In this document: positions 6,905 through 14,130 of the stretch, piece by piece | Layout of the letters: every line of letters starts with the position of its first letter | Position numbering within the stretch: the first letter of the stretch is position 1 | NCBI RefSeq assembly: GCF_024721175.1 | Contig: NZ_CP099399.1 | Coordinates: 2,480,001-2,544,000 of the forward strand | DNA length: 64,000 nucleotides | Direction: 5' to 3' | From: Rhizobium sp. Pop5 | GTDB taxonomy: Bacteria; Pseudomonadota; Alphaproteobacteria; Rhizobiales; Rhizobiaceae | Position numbers and translations under genes: made by a program | Notes under the pieces: model-generated | Told to the model about the DNA's origin: nothing | The model's input: the letters and a program-made list of their open reading frames with translations, nothing else | The model's database searches: none

Positions 6905-8617
6905 CTACTCCATCGGCACCGCCACGAACCGCAGATCGCCATTCGCCGAAGCGATCATCAGCTGCGCATTACGGCGGCCTTCCTGTTTCAGCGACTGCAC
7001 CTTGGCGGCGACCGCGTCGGGCGACTTCATGAATTCCTGCGCCACTTCGACGATCACGTCGCCGGGCTTCAGTCCCTTTTCGGCCGACGCAGAGCCCGGC
7101 GTCACCTCGGTGACGACGACGCCGTCGACGCTTTCGGCGATGCCGAAAGCCTTGCGCGTCTCGGGGCTCAGCAGCGAGAGCGACAGGCCGAGCACATTCT
7201 TTGGCGTTGCCGCATCCGGTGCCGTTTGACCTTGGCCCTGATGCTGGTCGGGCGAGGTCGGCGCGGGCTGCGCCTGATCGCCGGTATCAGGCTGGTCCAT
7301 GTCGTTGTTTTCGTCGGGATCCGGAGTGATCACGCCGTCCTGCGAACCGTCGGGCGCGGCATCGTCTCCGCCCGGCTGATCGCTGTCCTCAAGCCGGCCG
7401 AGCGTCACCTTGACGGTCTGCTCCTTGCCGTCGCGCAGCACGACGACGTCGACCTGCTTGCCGACGGCGCTTTCCGCCACGACGCGCGGCAGGTCGCGCA
7501 TTTCGGTGACGGCCTTACCGTCGAATTTCAAGATGACGTCGCCCGCCTTGATCGAGCCGTCATCGACCGGCCCGCCCTTGATGACGCCGGCGACCAGCGC
7601 GCCCTTGGCGGTGTCAAGCCCAAGGCTTTCGGCAATATCGTCGGTCACCGGCTGGATGCGCACGCCGAGCCAGCCGCGCCGCGTCTCGCCATATTGGCGC
7701 AGCTGTTCGACGACGCCGGAGGCAAGCTCCGACGGCACCGAGAAGCCGATGCCGATCGAGCCGCCGCTCGGCGAGATGATCGCCGTGTTGATGCCGATCA
7801 CCTCACCCTTCATGTTGAAGAGCGGACCGCCGGAATTGCCCTTGTTGATCGCCGCATCCGTCTGGATGAAGTTGTCGTAGGGGCCGGCATTGATGTTGCG
7901 GCCGCGCCCGGAAATGATGCCGACCGTCACCGAACCGCCGAAGCCGAAGGGATTGCCGATCGCCATCACCCAGTCGCCGATGCGCATCGTGCTGGAATCG
8001 CCGAACTTCACCGACTTCAGCGGAGTCCTCGGTTCGACCTTCAGCACCGAAAGGTCGGTCTTCGTATCCGTGCCGATCAGCTTCGCCTTGAGCTTCGAAC
8101 CATTGGCGAAATTGACCTCGATATCGTCGGCGCCCTCGATCACGTGGTTGTTCGTGACGATATAGCCTGTGGGATCGATGACGAAGCCGGAGCCGAGCGA
8201 GCTGACATTGTGGTTGCCGCCCTTGTTGCCCTGCTTCTTGTTGAAGAAGTCGTTGAAGAATTCCTGGAAAGGCGAGCCGTCGGGCGCGCGCGGCGCAGGA
8301 CCGACGCCCTCGTCGTCCTTCACGCTCTGCGAGGTCGAGATATTGACCACGGCATCGAGCAGGCCTTCTGCGAGATCGGCGACCGAGGCCGGTCCGTTGT
8401 TGGGCACGGTGGACTGGATCGGCGGAACCTGCTGCGGCGCGGCGGGTGCCGGAGCCGTCTGTGCGGCGGCAGGAGGCGTGGCCATCCCGGGTGCAGCGGC
8501 TTCAGGCGCTGTCTGCGCATGGGCAATCCCGCTCATCCCGGCCTGCGCCAGGATTGCGGCGCTGGCCAGTAGCGCGAGCGTTCGTCTGAAGGGCGAGCGA
8601 TTCGTGGGGGCCATCAA
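6905..8617 (-). CDS. degP: Periplasmic serine endoprotease Do (DegP/HtrA family)
   Basis: A protein-quality-control protease and chaperone of the periplasm. The 570-residue product has a signal peptide (RRTLALLASAAILAQAGMSGIAHA), a Pro/Ala-rich linker, a trypsin-like domain with His158 (NNHVIEG), Asp188 (TDLSVLKV) and Ser262 (GNSGGPLF), then two PDZ domains (GWLGVRIQPV... and NVLGLSLSLLSPETRKAFG...). An acidic Asp/Gly/Gln-rich insertion separates the PDZ domains, which makes it longer than E. coli DegP. It lies downstream of hflKC on the same strand but is separated from hflC by a strong terminator, so it probably has its own promoter. Confidence 0.94.
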   Translation of the reverse strand: MMAPTNRSPFRRTLALLASAAILAQAGMSGIAHAQTAPEAAAPGMATPPAAAQTAPAPAAPQQVPPIQSTVPNNGPASVADLAEGLLDAVVNISTSQSVKDDEGVGPAPRAPDGSPFQEFFNDFFNKKQGNKGGNHNVSSLGSGFVIDPTGYIVTNNHVIEGADDIEVNFANGSKLKAKLIGTDTKTDLSVLKVEPRTPLKSVKFGDSSTMRIGDWVMAIGNPFGFGGSVTVGIISGRGRNINAGPYDNFIQTDAAINKGNSGGPLFNMKGEVIGINTAIISPSGGSIGIGFSVPSELASGVVEQLRQYGETRRGWLGVRIQPVTDDIAESLGLDTAKGALVAGVIKGGPVDDGSIKAGDVILKFDGKAVTEMRDLPRVVAESAVGKQVDVVVLRDGKEQTVKVTLGRLEDSDQPGGDDAAPDGSQDGVITPDPDENNDMDQPDTGDQAQPAPTSPDQHQGQGQTAPDAATPKNVLGLSLSLLSPETRKAFGIAESVDGVVVTEVTPGSASAEKGLKPGDVIVEVAQEFMKSPDAVAAKVQSLKQEGRRNAQLMIASANGDLRFVAVPME

Positions 8618-8748
8618 GCTTCCTCATAAGGGGGTAAATGCGCACATTGAGCACCAGCATAAGGCGGAATGATGGAGGGCGAAATCACCTTTTCGCGAAA
8701 TCCCCGTGCAATCTGACAAGTCCTCGCAAAAGCCGGATTATCTCAATC

Positions 8749-8792
8749 ATTCCATGAAAAAAGGGCGGGCATTCCATGAAAAAAGGGCCGGC
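8749..8792. repeat. 22-base tandem duplication at the hflC terminator
   Basis: Two head-to-tail copies of a 22-base unit starting ATTCCATGAAAAAAGGGC (8749-8770 and 8771-8792) differ at one base. The second copy supplies one arm of the hflC terminator; the first gives an additional A/T tract. Confidence 0.8.
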
Positions 8793-8807
8793 GCTCGGCC
8801 GGCCCTT
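8779..8807 (-). terminator. Rho-independent terminator after hflC
   Basis: On the minus strand AAGGGCCGGC and GCCGGCCCTT form a GC-rich hairpin with a five-base loop, followed directly by a run of T. It lies 38 bases past the hflC stop and should stop transcription before degP. Confidence 0.85.
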
Positions 8808-8844
8808 GAATATTTTCCGGGATGCGGGATGGCATCCCTTACCT

Positions 8845-9813
8845 TCAGTTTGCCTGCTGGGCCGGTGCTGCCGGAGCAGTTGCCCCGGGCGCGAGAGGAC
8901 CCGGCGCGGCGGGGTTCGCGGGCCGCTGCAACGTGCCGTCGGGATTGTCGAAATAGCGGAAGAACTCCGAATTCGGCGACAGCACCAGCGTCGTGTCCTG
9001 CGAGGACAGCGCCGAGGAATAGGCCGCCATCGAGCGATAGAACTCGAAGAAGGCGGGGTTCCTGGAAAAGGCGTCGGCGAAGACGCGGTTGCGTTCGGCG
9101 TCACCCTGACCGCGCAGGATTTCCGCGTCGCGCTGAGCGTCCGCGGTGATCTCGACCACCTGGCGGTCGGCGATCGCCCGCCGGCGCAGGCCGTCTTCCG
9201 TGCCCTGGGCGCGCAGCAGCTCGGCTTCGGCCAGGCGCTCGGAGCGCATGCGGTTATAGGTGTTCGGCGCCACATCGGCCGTGAGATCCGTGCGGCGGAT
9301 GCGCACGTCCTCGATATTGAGCCCGAGAAGCTCGGCGTCGGGACGCAGATCGTCGCGCACTTCGAGCATCATCGATACGCGCTCGTCGGAAAGTGCGGCA
9401 TCGAATTCACGCAGACCGTAGACCCGGCGCAGAGCCGAATCCAGACGGGTGCGCAGCCGCGCTTCGGCCGCATCGCGATCGCCGGAGACGGTTTCGCGGA
9501 AGCGGCGGGGGTCGTTGATCGAATAGATCACAAAGGCATCGACGTCGAAGGTCGCGCCGCCCTTGACCTGCACCTGGATATTGTCGAGGTCGAGGCGCAG
9601 CTTCTGCTTTTCGACGAGCTGGACGCGGTCGGCATCCATGAAGCTGAACGGCAGCTTGAAGTAGATGCCGGGCTCGGTCTTGACGGACTGGATCTCACCG
9701 AAGCGCACCACGATCGCCTGCTCGCGGGCATTGACCACGTAGACCGAGGAATAGAGCCCAACCAGCAGGACCGCAAGGATGATGAGAATGACGGGAAGCC
9801 TGTTCGATGTCAT
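8845..9813 (-). CDS. hflC: FtsH protease modulator HflC
   Basis: An SPFH/band-7 membrane protein that forms the HflKC complex around FtsH. The 322-residue protein has one N-terminal membrane anchor (VILIILAVLLVGLYSSVYVV) followed by the prohibitin-like domain (NAREQAIVVRFGEIQSVKTEPGIYFKLPF...), a coiled-coil region around residues 190-260 with RNRVFADAFSRNPAFFEFYRSM, and an Ala/Pro-rich tail. The start lies 9 bases after the hflK stop, so the two genes are a coupled operon. Confidence 0.95.
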   Translation of the reverse strand: MTSNRLPVILIILAVLLVGLYSSVYVVNAREQAIVVRFGEIQSVKTEPGIYFKLPFSFMDADRVQLVEKQKLRLDLDNIQVQVKGGATFDVDAFVIYSINDPRRFRETVSGDRDAAEARLRTRLDSALRRVYGLREFDAALSDERVSMMLEVRDDLRPDAELLGLNIEDVRIRRTDLTADVAPNTYNRMRSERLAEAELLRAQGTEDGLRRRAIADRQVVEITADAQRDAEILRGQGDAERNRVFADAFSRNPAFFEFYRSMAAYSSALSSQDTTLVLSPNSEFFRYFDNPDGTLQRPANPAAPGPLAPGATAPAAPAQQAN

Positions 9814-9822
9814 GGCTCAACC

Positions 9823-10902
9823 TCACTGCTGCGACGGTCTGGTGATTTCGTTGAGCGGCAGATAGGGCACGACCCCCTGCTTCTCGTCGATCACGACCTT
9901 CTTGGAATTCTTGAGCACCTGTTCCATCGTTTCCAGGAACAGCCGCTTGCGCGTGACGTCAGGCGCCTTCGAATATTGTTCATCGATGGCGATGAAGCGC
10001 TGCGCCTCGCCCTCCGCTTCCTTGACGACGCGATCCTTGTAGGCGGCTGCGTCTTCGCGGATGCGGGCGCCGTCACCGCGCGCCTGGCCAAGCTTCTGGT
10101 TGGCGTATTGGTTGGCTTCTTCCACCAGGCGCTGCTTGTCCTGGTCGGCGCGCTGCACTTCCTGGAAGGCATCGGCCACTTCACGCGGCGGCGCCACGTC
10201 CTCGATCGTCACCTTGTTGACCGAAATGCCGGAATTGTAGCGCGACATCGTATCCTGGATGATATTGGCGACTTCGCTGGCGATCTCCAGGCGCCGGTCG
10301 CGGAACGCATCCTGCGCCGGGCGCCGGCCGACCACTTCGCGCATCGCGCTTTCGGAAACCTGCTGCAGCGTCTGCGCCGGGCTTTCGACGTTGAAGAGAT
10401 AGGCGCGCGCATCGCTGATCTGATACAGCACGTTGAAGCGGACGTTGAGGATGTTCTGGTCGCCCGACAGCATCAGGCCGCCGGCCGTGTTGCTGCTGCC
10501 CTGCGAGCCGCCGACGTTGAGCAGCTGCTCGGTGACCTTGACGATCTCGACCGTGTCCATCGGCCAGAAATGGAAATGCAGACCCGGCATCGACACCGTG
10601 TCCCGCGGCTTACCGAAGCGCAGCTCGACGCCACGTTCGTCCGGCTGGACGGTGTAGACGCACTGGATCAGCCAGAACACCGCGACGATCGCCGCGACGA
10701 TCACGGCGACGCCGCCGTTGAAACCGCCGGGAATGATGTTGCGCAGCTGGTCCTGGCCGCGCCGGATGATATCTTCCAGATCGGGCGGTCCGCCCTTGTT
10801 GCCACCGCCGCGCGGACGGTTCGGCCCCTGGCCCCATGGTCCCTGATTATTACCGCCGCCGCCCCAAGGGCCGCCGCCGCCATTCTGATTGCTCCAGGGC
10901 AT
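9823..10902 (-). CDS. hflK: FtsH protease modulator HflK
   Basis: Partner of HflC. The start MPWSNQNGGGGPWGGG was preferred over an upstream ATG because a GAGG ribosome site is well spaced before it and Gly/Trp/Asn-rich N termini are typical of HflK. The 359-residue protein then has a membrane segment (VAVIVAAIVAVFWLIQCVYTV), the SPFH domain (PDERGVELRFGKPRDTVSMPGLHFHFWPMDTVEIV) and a helical region with EEANQYANQKLGQARGD. It is upstream of hflC with a 9-base gap. Confidence 0.95.
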   Translation of the reverse strand: MPWSNQNGGGGPWGGGGNNQGPWGQGPNRPRGGGNKGGPPDLEDIIRRGQDQLRNIIPGGFNGGVAVIVAAIVAVFWLIQCVYTVQPDERGVELRFGKPRDTVSMPGLHFHFWPMDTVEIVKVTEQLLNVGGSQGSSNTAGGLMLSGDQNILNVRFNVLYQISDARAYLFNVESPAQTLQQVSESAMREVVGRRPAQDAFRDRRLEIASEVANIIQDTMSRYNSGISVNKVTIEDVAPPREVADAFQEVQRADQDKQRLVEEANQYANQKLGQARGDGARIREDAAAYKDRVVKEAEGEAQRFIAIDEQYSKAPDVTRKRLFLETMEQVLKNSKKVVIDEKQGVVPYLPLNEITRPSQQ

Positions 10903-11051
10903 CAAAACCTCGTTCTTCGTTAAGTCTTCCACGCATCCGGGACCGTGGGGGCCGACCGGCGGATGCGATGGTGACCGTTATAGGTATCGCCGCACCGGCT
11001 TTCAACGCAGCGTGAGAAACTTGGTCAATTTAATTGGAAAATAGTTCGTTT

Positions 11052-11570
11052 TCAGGTGCGCCGGCGTTCATAGACGACGTAGCGCGTGGCATAGCTGTCC
11101 TTCTCGCCGGCCGGCACCGCAAGCGCCTCCCCTGCCTGCCAGACGTCGGGATCGATCGCAGGGAACGCCGCATCCCCTTCGAGGTCGGCCTCGACATGGG
11201 TGATGCACATCCGGTCGGCAAAGCCGATCGCCTGCGCGTAGACCTGCCCACCGCCGACGATGCAGATCTCGTCGACACCAGTTTCAAGCGCCAATTTTTC
11301 GGCGGCCGTCAGGGCCTCGGGCAGCGAATGCGCCACGGTGATATCCGGATGATCTATCGCCGCGTGCCGCGATATGACGATGTTCGGCCGCCCCGGCAAC
11401 GGCTTGCCGATCGAATCGTAGGTCTTGCGGCCCATCACGACAGGCTTGCCCAGCGTCAGCGCCTTGAAACGCTTGAGGTCACTCGAAAGCCGCCACGGCA
11501 TATCGCCGTCGCGGCCGATAATGCCGTTGCGGGAAACGGCGACGATGATGGTCTTGCGGATGTCGGCCAT
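11052..11570 (-). CDS. folA: Dihydrofolate reductase
   Basis: Regenerates tetrahydrofolate from dihydrofolate with NADPH. The 172-residue protein shows the N-terminal IIVAVSRNGIIGRDGDMPWRLSSDLKRFKALTLG segment (substrate Asp in GDMPW), the cofactor motif VVMGRKTYDSIGKPLPGRPNIVISR, and IVGGGQVYAQAI. The start MADIRK was chosen by family length. It lies 13 bases downstream of thyA, as in many bacteria, because ThyA produces the dihydrofolate that FolA reduces. Confidence 0.95.
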   Translation of the reverse strand: MADIRKTIIVAVSRNGIIGRDGDMPWRLSSDLKRFKALTLGKPVVMGRKTYDSIGKPLPGRPNIVISRHAAIDHPDITVAHSLPEALTAAEKLALETGVDEICIVGGGQVYAQAIGFADRMCITHVEADLEGDAAFPAIDPDVWQAGEALAVPAGEKDSYATRYVVYERRRT

Positions 11571-11583
11571 GAAATGTCTCCGA

Positions 11584-12378
11584 TCAGACGGCGATCGGCG
11601 CCTTGATATTGGCCTCAGCCTCATAACCGACCAGCTCGAAATCCTCGAATGTGAACCCGAAGATATCCTTCACATCGGGGTTGATGCGCATGAAGGGCAG
11701 CGGCTTCGGCTGGCGCGTCAGCTGCAGCTTCGCCTGGTCGAAATGGTTGTGGTAGAGGTGGGCGTCGCCGAGCGTGTGGACGAAATCGCCGGGCTTCAGC
11801 CCCGTCACCTGTGCCACCATCATCGTCAGAAGCGCATAGGAAGCGATGTTGAACGGCACGCCAAGGAAAATATCGGCCGAGCGCTGGTAGAGCTGGCAGG
11901 AAAGCTTGCCGTCGGCCACGTAGAACTGGAACAGACAATGGCAGGGCGGCAGCGCCATCTGGTCCACTTCGGCCGGGTTCCAGGCCGAGACGATGTGGCG
12001 GCGCGAATTCGGATTGTTGACGATGCCTTTGACGAGATTGGCGATCTGGTCGATGTGGCCGCCGTCGGGCGCCGGCCAGGAACGCCACTGGGCACCGTAG
12101 ACCGGTCCGAGATCGCCGTTTTCGTCGGCCCATTCGTCCCAGATGGAAACGCCGTTCTCCTTGAGGTAGCCGATATTGGTCTCGCCCTTCAGGAACCACA
12201 GCAGCTCGTGGATGATCGAGCGCAGATGCAGCTTCTTCGTGGTGAGGACGGGAAAGCCCTCCGCGAGGTCGAAGCGCATCTGGTACCCGAAGACCGAGCG
12301 CGTGCCGGTGCCGGTGCGGTCGCCCCGGTCGGAGCCCTTTTCCATCACGTGGTCGAGGAGATCGAGATATTGCTTCAT
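11584..12378 (-). CDS. thyA: Thymidylate synthase
   Basis: Converts dUMP to dTMP with methylene-tetrahydrofolate. The 264-residue protein starts [26 protein letters not shown], the same length and start as E. coli ThyA. It carries the phosphate-binding Arg loop, the catalytic cysteine segment [14 protein letters not shown] and the [19 protein letters not shown] motif. It is first in a thyA-folA operon, divergent from the tmRNA gene. Confidence 0.96.
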   Translation of the reverse strand: MKQYLDLLDHVMEKGSDRGDRTGTGTRSVFGYQMRFDLAEGFPVLTTKKLHLRSIIHELLWFLKGETNIGYLKENGVSIWDEWADENGDLGPVYGAQWRSWPAPDGGHIDQIANLVKGIVNNPNSRRHIVSAWNPAEVDQMALPPCHCLFQFYVADGKLSCQLYQRSADIFLGVPFNIASYALLTMMVAQVTGLKPGDFVHTLGDAHLYHNHFDQAKLQLTRQPKPLPFMRINPDVKDIFGFTFEDFELVGYEAEANIKAPIAV

Positions 12379-12490
12379 GTCGCGCTGATTCCGTTTCCCC
12401 AATTCTAAGTCTTCGGCGACGGGAAGCCAGCCCCTTGCGCGTTTTCCCGCATTTTCTGCCGGGGGAGATAAAGCTTTTGTGACGTTTGCC

Positions 12491-12519
12491 CTTTCCTTGG
12501 GCAGCGGAAATCACTATAT
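12491..12519 (+). promoter_or_regulatory. Probable promoter of ssrA
   Basis: CTTTCC (12491-12496) and CTATAT (12514-12519) with a 17-base spacer fit the alphaproteobacterial CTTGAC/CTATAT pattern at 4 of 6 and 6 of 6 positions. They lie just before the stable hairpin at the start of the acceptor piece. Confidence 0.5.
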
Positions 12520-12525
12520 CAACCC

Positions 12526-12852
12526 TGCCGGCTTTCGGGCCGGCTATGGCGATAAATGAGCGGTGTAATAAACCTATTGGACCCGGGGGCGGTACCCGGC
12601 GCCTCCACCAAAAACCGGCGGCCTCGAAGGCCGGCTTTTGATGGGGGCGAAACAGGATCGACAAGGGTGTAAAGATCGACTTTTCGCTCGGCATTGTACC
12701 GCCGTTATCGGGCTAAAATTGTAGTTGCAAACGACAACTATGCGGAAGCTCGTCTCGCTGCTTAATCGCGGTGTGACACTTCAATCAAAGTCCTAGTGGT
12801 TCGCACCTCTAGGCGGGGTCCGAAGGCACCTGGCAACAGAAGCCTTCACCTT
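12526..12852 (+). ncRNA. ssrA: Transfer-messenger RNA, circularly permuted two-piece form
   Basis: Rescues stalled ribosomes and adds a degradation tag. The acceptor piece comes first and ends in CCTCCACCA at 12610, preceded by the T-arm stem CCGGG/CCCGG with a seven-base loop. An internal linker hairpin (~12611-12642) is followed by the 5' end of the coding piece, GGGGGCGAAACAGGATCGAC from 12643, whose GGGGGCG pairs with CGCCTCC of the acceptor. The tag frame 12727-12765 encodes ANDNYAEARLAA then TAA. This 3'-before-5' order is the permuted alphaproteobacterial form. The outer ends are approximate: the left from the promoter, the right from the last pairing GAAGGC/GCCTTC. Confidence 0.95.
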
Positions 12853-12977
12853 CTCCCTCAGACTGAAATCATGTATGCTGATCTTTAGCGTGACTCGGCT
12901 CCGGACTTTCCCAAGGCGCCTGAACGTGCCATATACCTTGTGAAAAGACTTCAGAACCGACGAAAGACAGGAAAAGC

Positions 12978-13490
12978 ATGGGGCAGGATCATATCCGCTA
13001 CGACATTCTGGCGCAGGATGCACTTCGCGGCGTCATCCGCAAGGTTTTGGCGGAGGTAGCAACGACGGGCCGTCTGCCCGGCGACCATCACTTCTTCATC
13101 ACCTTCCTCACGGGCGCCGCCGGCGTGCGCATCTCGCAGCACCTGAAGTCCAAGTATCCCGAGCAGATGACCATCGTCATCCAGCATCAGTTCTGGGATC
13201 TGAAGATCACCGAGACGCATTTCGAAATCGGACTTTCCTTCTCGGATGTTCCCGAGAAGCTGGTCATCCCGTTCAATGCCATCCGCGGCTTCTACGATCC
13301 CTCCGTCAATTTCGAGCTCGAATTCGACGTGCCGCTCGCCGACGGCGAGGAACTGCCATCAGGCGAAATCACCGCCTATCCCGTCGATGCGGCCGGAAAG
13401 CCCGATGATGGCGCGGCAAAGCCTGCCGACGGCGAGGAGAAGAAACCGGGCTCCGTCGTCTCGCTCGACTCCTTCCGCAAGAAGCAGTGA
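12978..13490 (+). CDS. sspB: SspB family protein, ClpXP adaptor for tmRNA-tagged substrates
   Basis: The 170-residue protein matches the alphaproteobacterial SspB family. A compact substrate-binding domain covers about residues 1-120 (HHFFITFLTGAAGVRIS, YPEQMTIVIQHQFWDLKI, FEIGLSFSDVPEKLVIPFNAIRGFYDPSVNF). A Pro/Gly/Asp-rich flexible linker follows, then a C-terminal VVSLDSFRKKQ, the conserved ClpX-docking tail. It delivers ssrA-tagged proteins to ClpXP. It lies about 125 bases downstream of ssrA on the same strand and ends at a strong terminator. The ribosome site is ACAGGAAA. Confidence 0.93.
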   Translation: MGQDHIRYDILAQDALRGVIRKVLAEVATTGRLPGDHHFFITFLTGAAGVRISQHLKSKYPEQMTIVIQHQFWDLKITETHFEIGLSFSDVPEKLVIPFNAIRGFYDPSVNFELEFDVPLADGEELPSGEITAYPVDAAGKPDDGAAKPADGEEKKPGSVVSLDSFRKKQ

Positions 13491-13494
13491 TCTC

Positions 13495-13520
13495 AAAGGG
13501 AGGCCAGGCCTCCCTTTTTT
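13495..13520 (+). terminator. Rho-independent terminator after sspB
   Basis: GGGAGGCC and GGCCTCCC form a perfect eight-base stem with a one-base nominal loop, followed by six T residues, five bases after the sspB stop. Confidence 0.9.
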
Positions 13521-13539
13521 CATAAGGTTCAGCCACCAC

Positions 13540-13734
13540 ATGAGCGCCGAAATCGTCAATCTGCGCCAGTTCCGCAAGAAGCAGGTCCGCTCCGAAAAGG
13601 AGAAGCAGGCCGAGCAGAACCGCATCTCCTTCGGCCGCACCAAGGCCGAGAAGCAGCTCACCCGCGCCCTGAACGAGAAGGCCGACAAGGCCCATCGCGG
13701 CGGCCGGATCGAGACCGATGACGACGGCGCCTGA
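13540..13734 (+). CDS. DUF4169 family small protein
   Basis: A 64-residue, highly charged protein (MSAEIVNLRQFRKKQVRSEKEKQAEQ..., then FGRTKAEKQLTRALNEKADKAHRGGRIETDDD). The N-terminal VNLRQFRKK and the following Lys/Glu-rich helix match the DUF4169 family of small alphaproteobacterial proteins with no assigned function. The N terminus resembles the SspB C-terminal tail (SLDSFRKKQ), which may only reflect composition. It sits just after the sspB terminator and before a ribbon-helix-helix gene. The ATG was chosen because the family starts here. Confidence 0.8.
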   Translation: MSAEIVNLRQFRKKQVRSEKEKQAEQNRISFGRTKAEKQLTRALNEKADKAHRGGRIETDDDGA

Positions 13735-13840
13735 CGGCTCACCTAAAGCTTGAAGAGCCGGAATGGATTCCGCGATCAGCCACTTATGCGGTTTCCTTGA
13801 ATCGATCCGTCAATATCCAACCGGGATGTGAAGCCGCTTC

Positions 13841-14065
13841 ATGATCCGTAAGCATTCGGCGACATTGCACGGCCATCGCACCAGCTTCTCGCTGGAGGAC
13901 GAGTTCTGGGCCGATCTGAAGACGATCGCCGAAAACCGTTCAATGCCGCTCGCCGCCCTGATTTCCGAGATCGATGACCACCGCGCGCCGCACAGCAACC
14001 TCTCCTCGGCACTGCGGCTCTACGTGCTCGCCTGGGCGAAGGACGGCAGCGGCCGAGAGCCGTGA
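13841..14065 (+). CDS. Ribbon-helix-helix domain protein
   Basis: A 74-residue protein with a short basic strand (KHSATLHGHRTSFSLEDEFW) followed by two helices (ADLKTIAENRSMPLAALISEIDDHR and NLSSALRLYVLAWAKD), the RHH_4 architecture found in alphaproteobacteria. Such proteins usually bind DNA as dimers, often as autoregulators or nucleoid-type factors; the target is unknown. It is convergent with the AsmA gene, and a small hairpin (GCCCTTG/CAAGGGC, 14072-14091) lies between them without a clear T tract. Confidence 0.83.
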   Translation: MIRKHSATLHGHRTSFSLEDEFWADLKTIAENRSMPLAALISEIDDHRAPHSNLSSALRLYVLAWAKDGSGREP

Positions 14066-14130
14066 GCGACAGCCCTTGCGAAAACAAGGGCCTGAAACCT
14101 GTCACCTGAATTAGCTTCCCAGCTGCGCTG

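Noticed and set aside
14072..14091. Hairpin GCCCTTG/CAAGGGC between the RHH and AsmA genes
   Set aside because: No T tract on either strand, so a terminator call is not supported.
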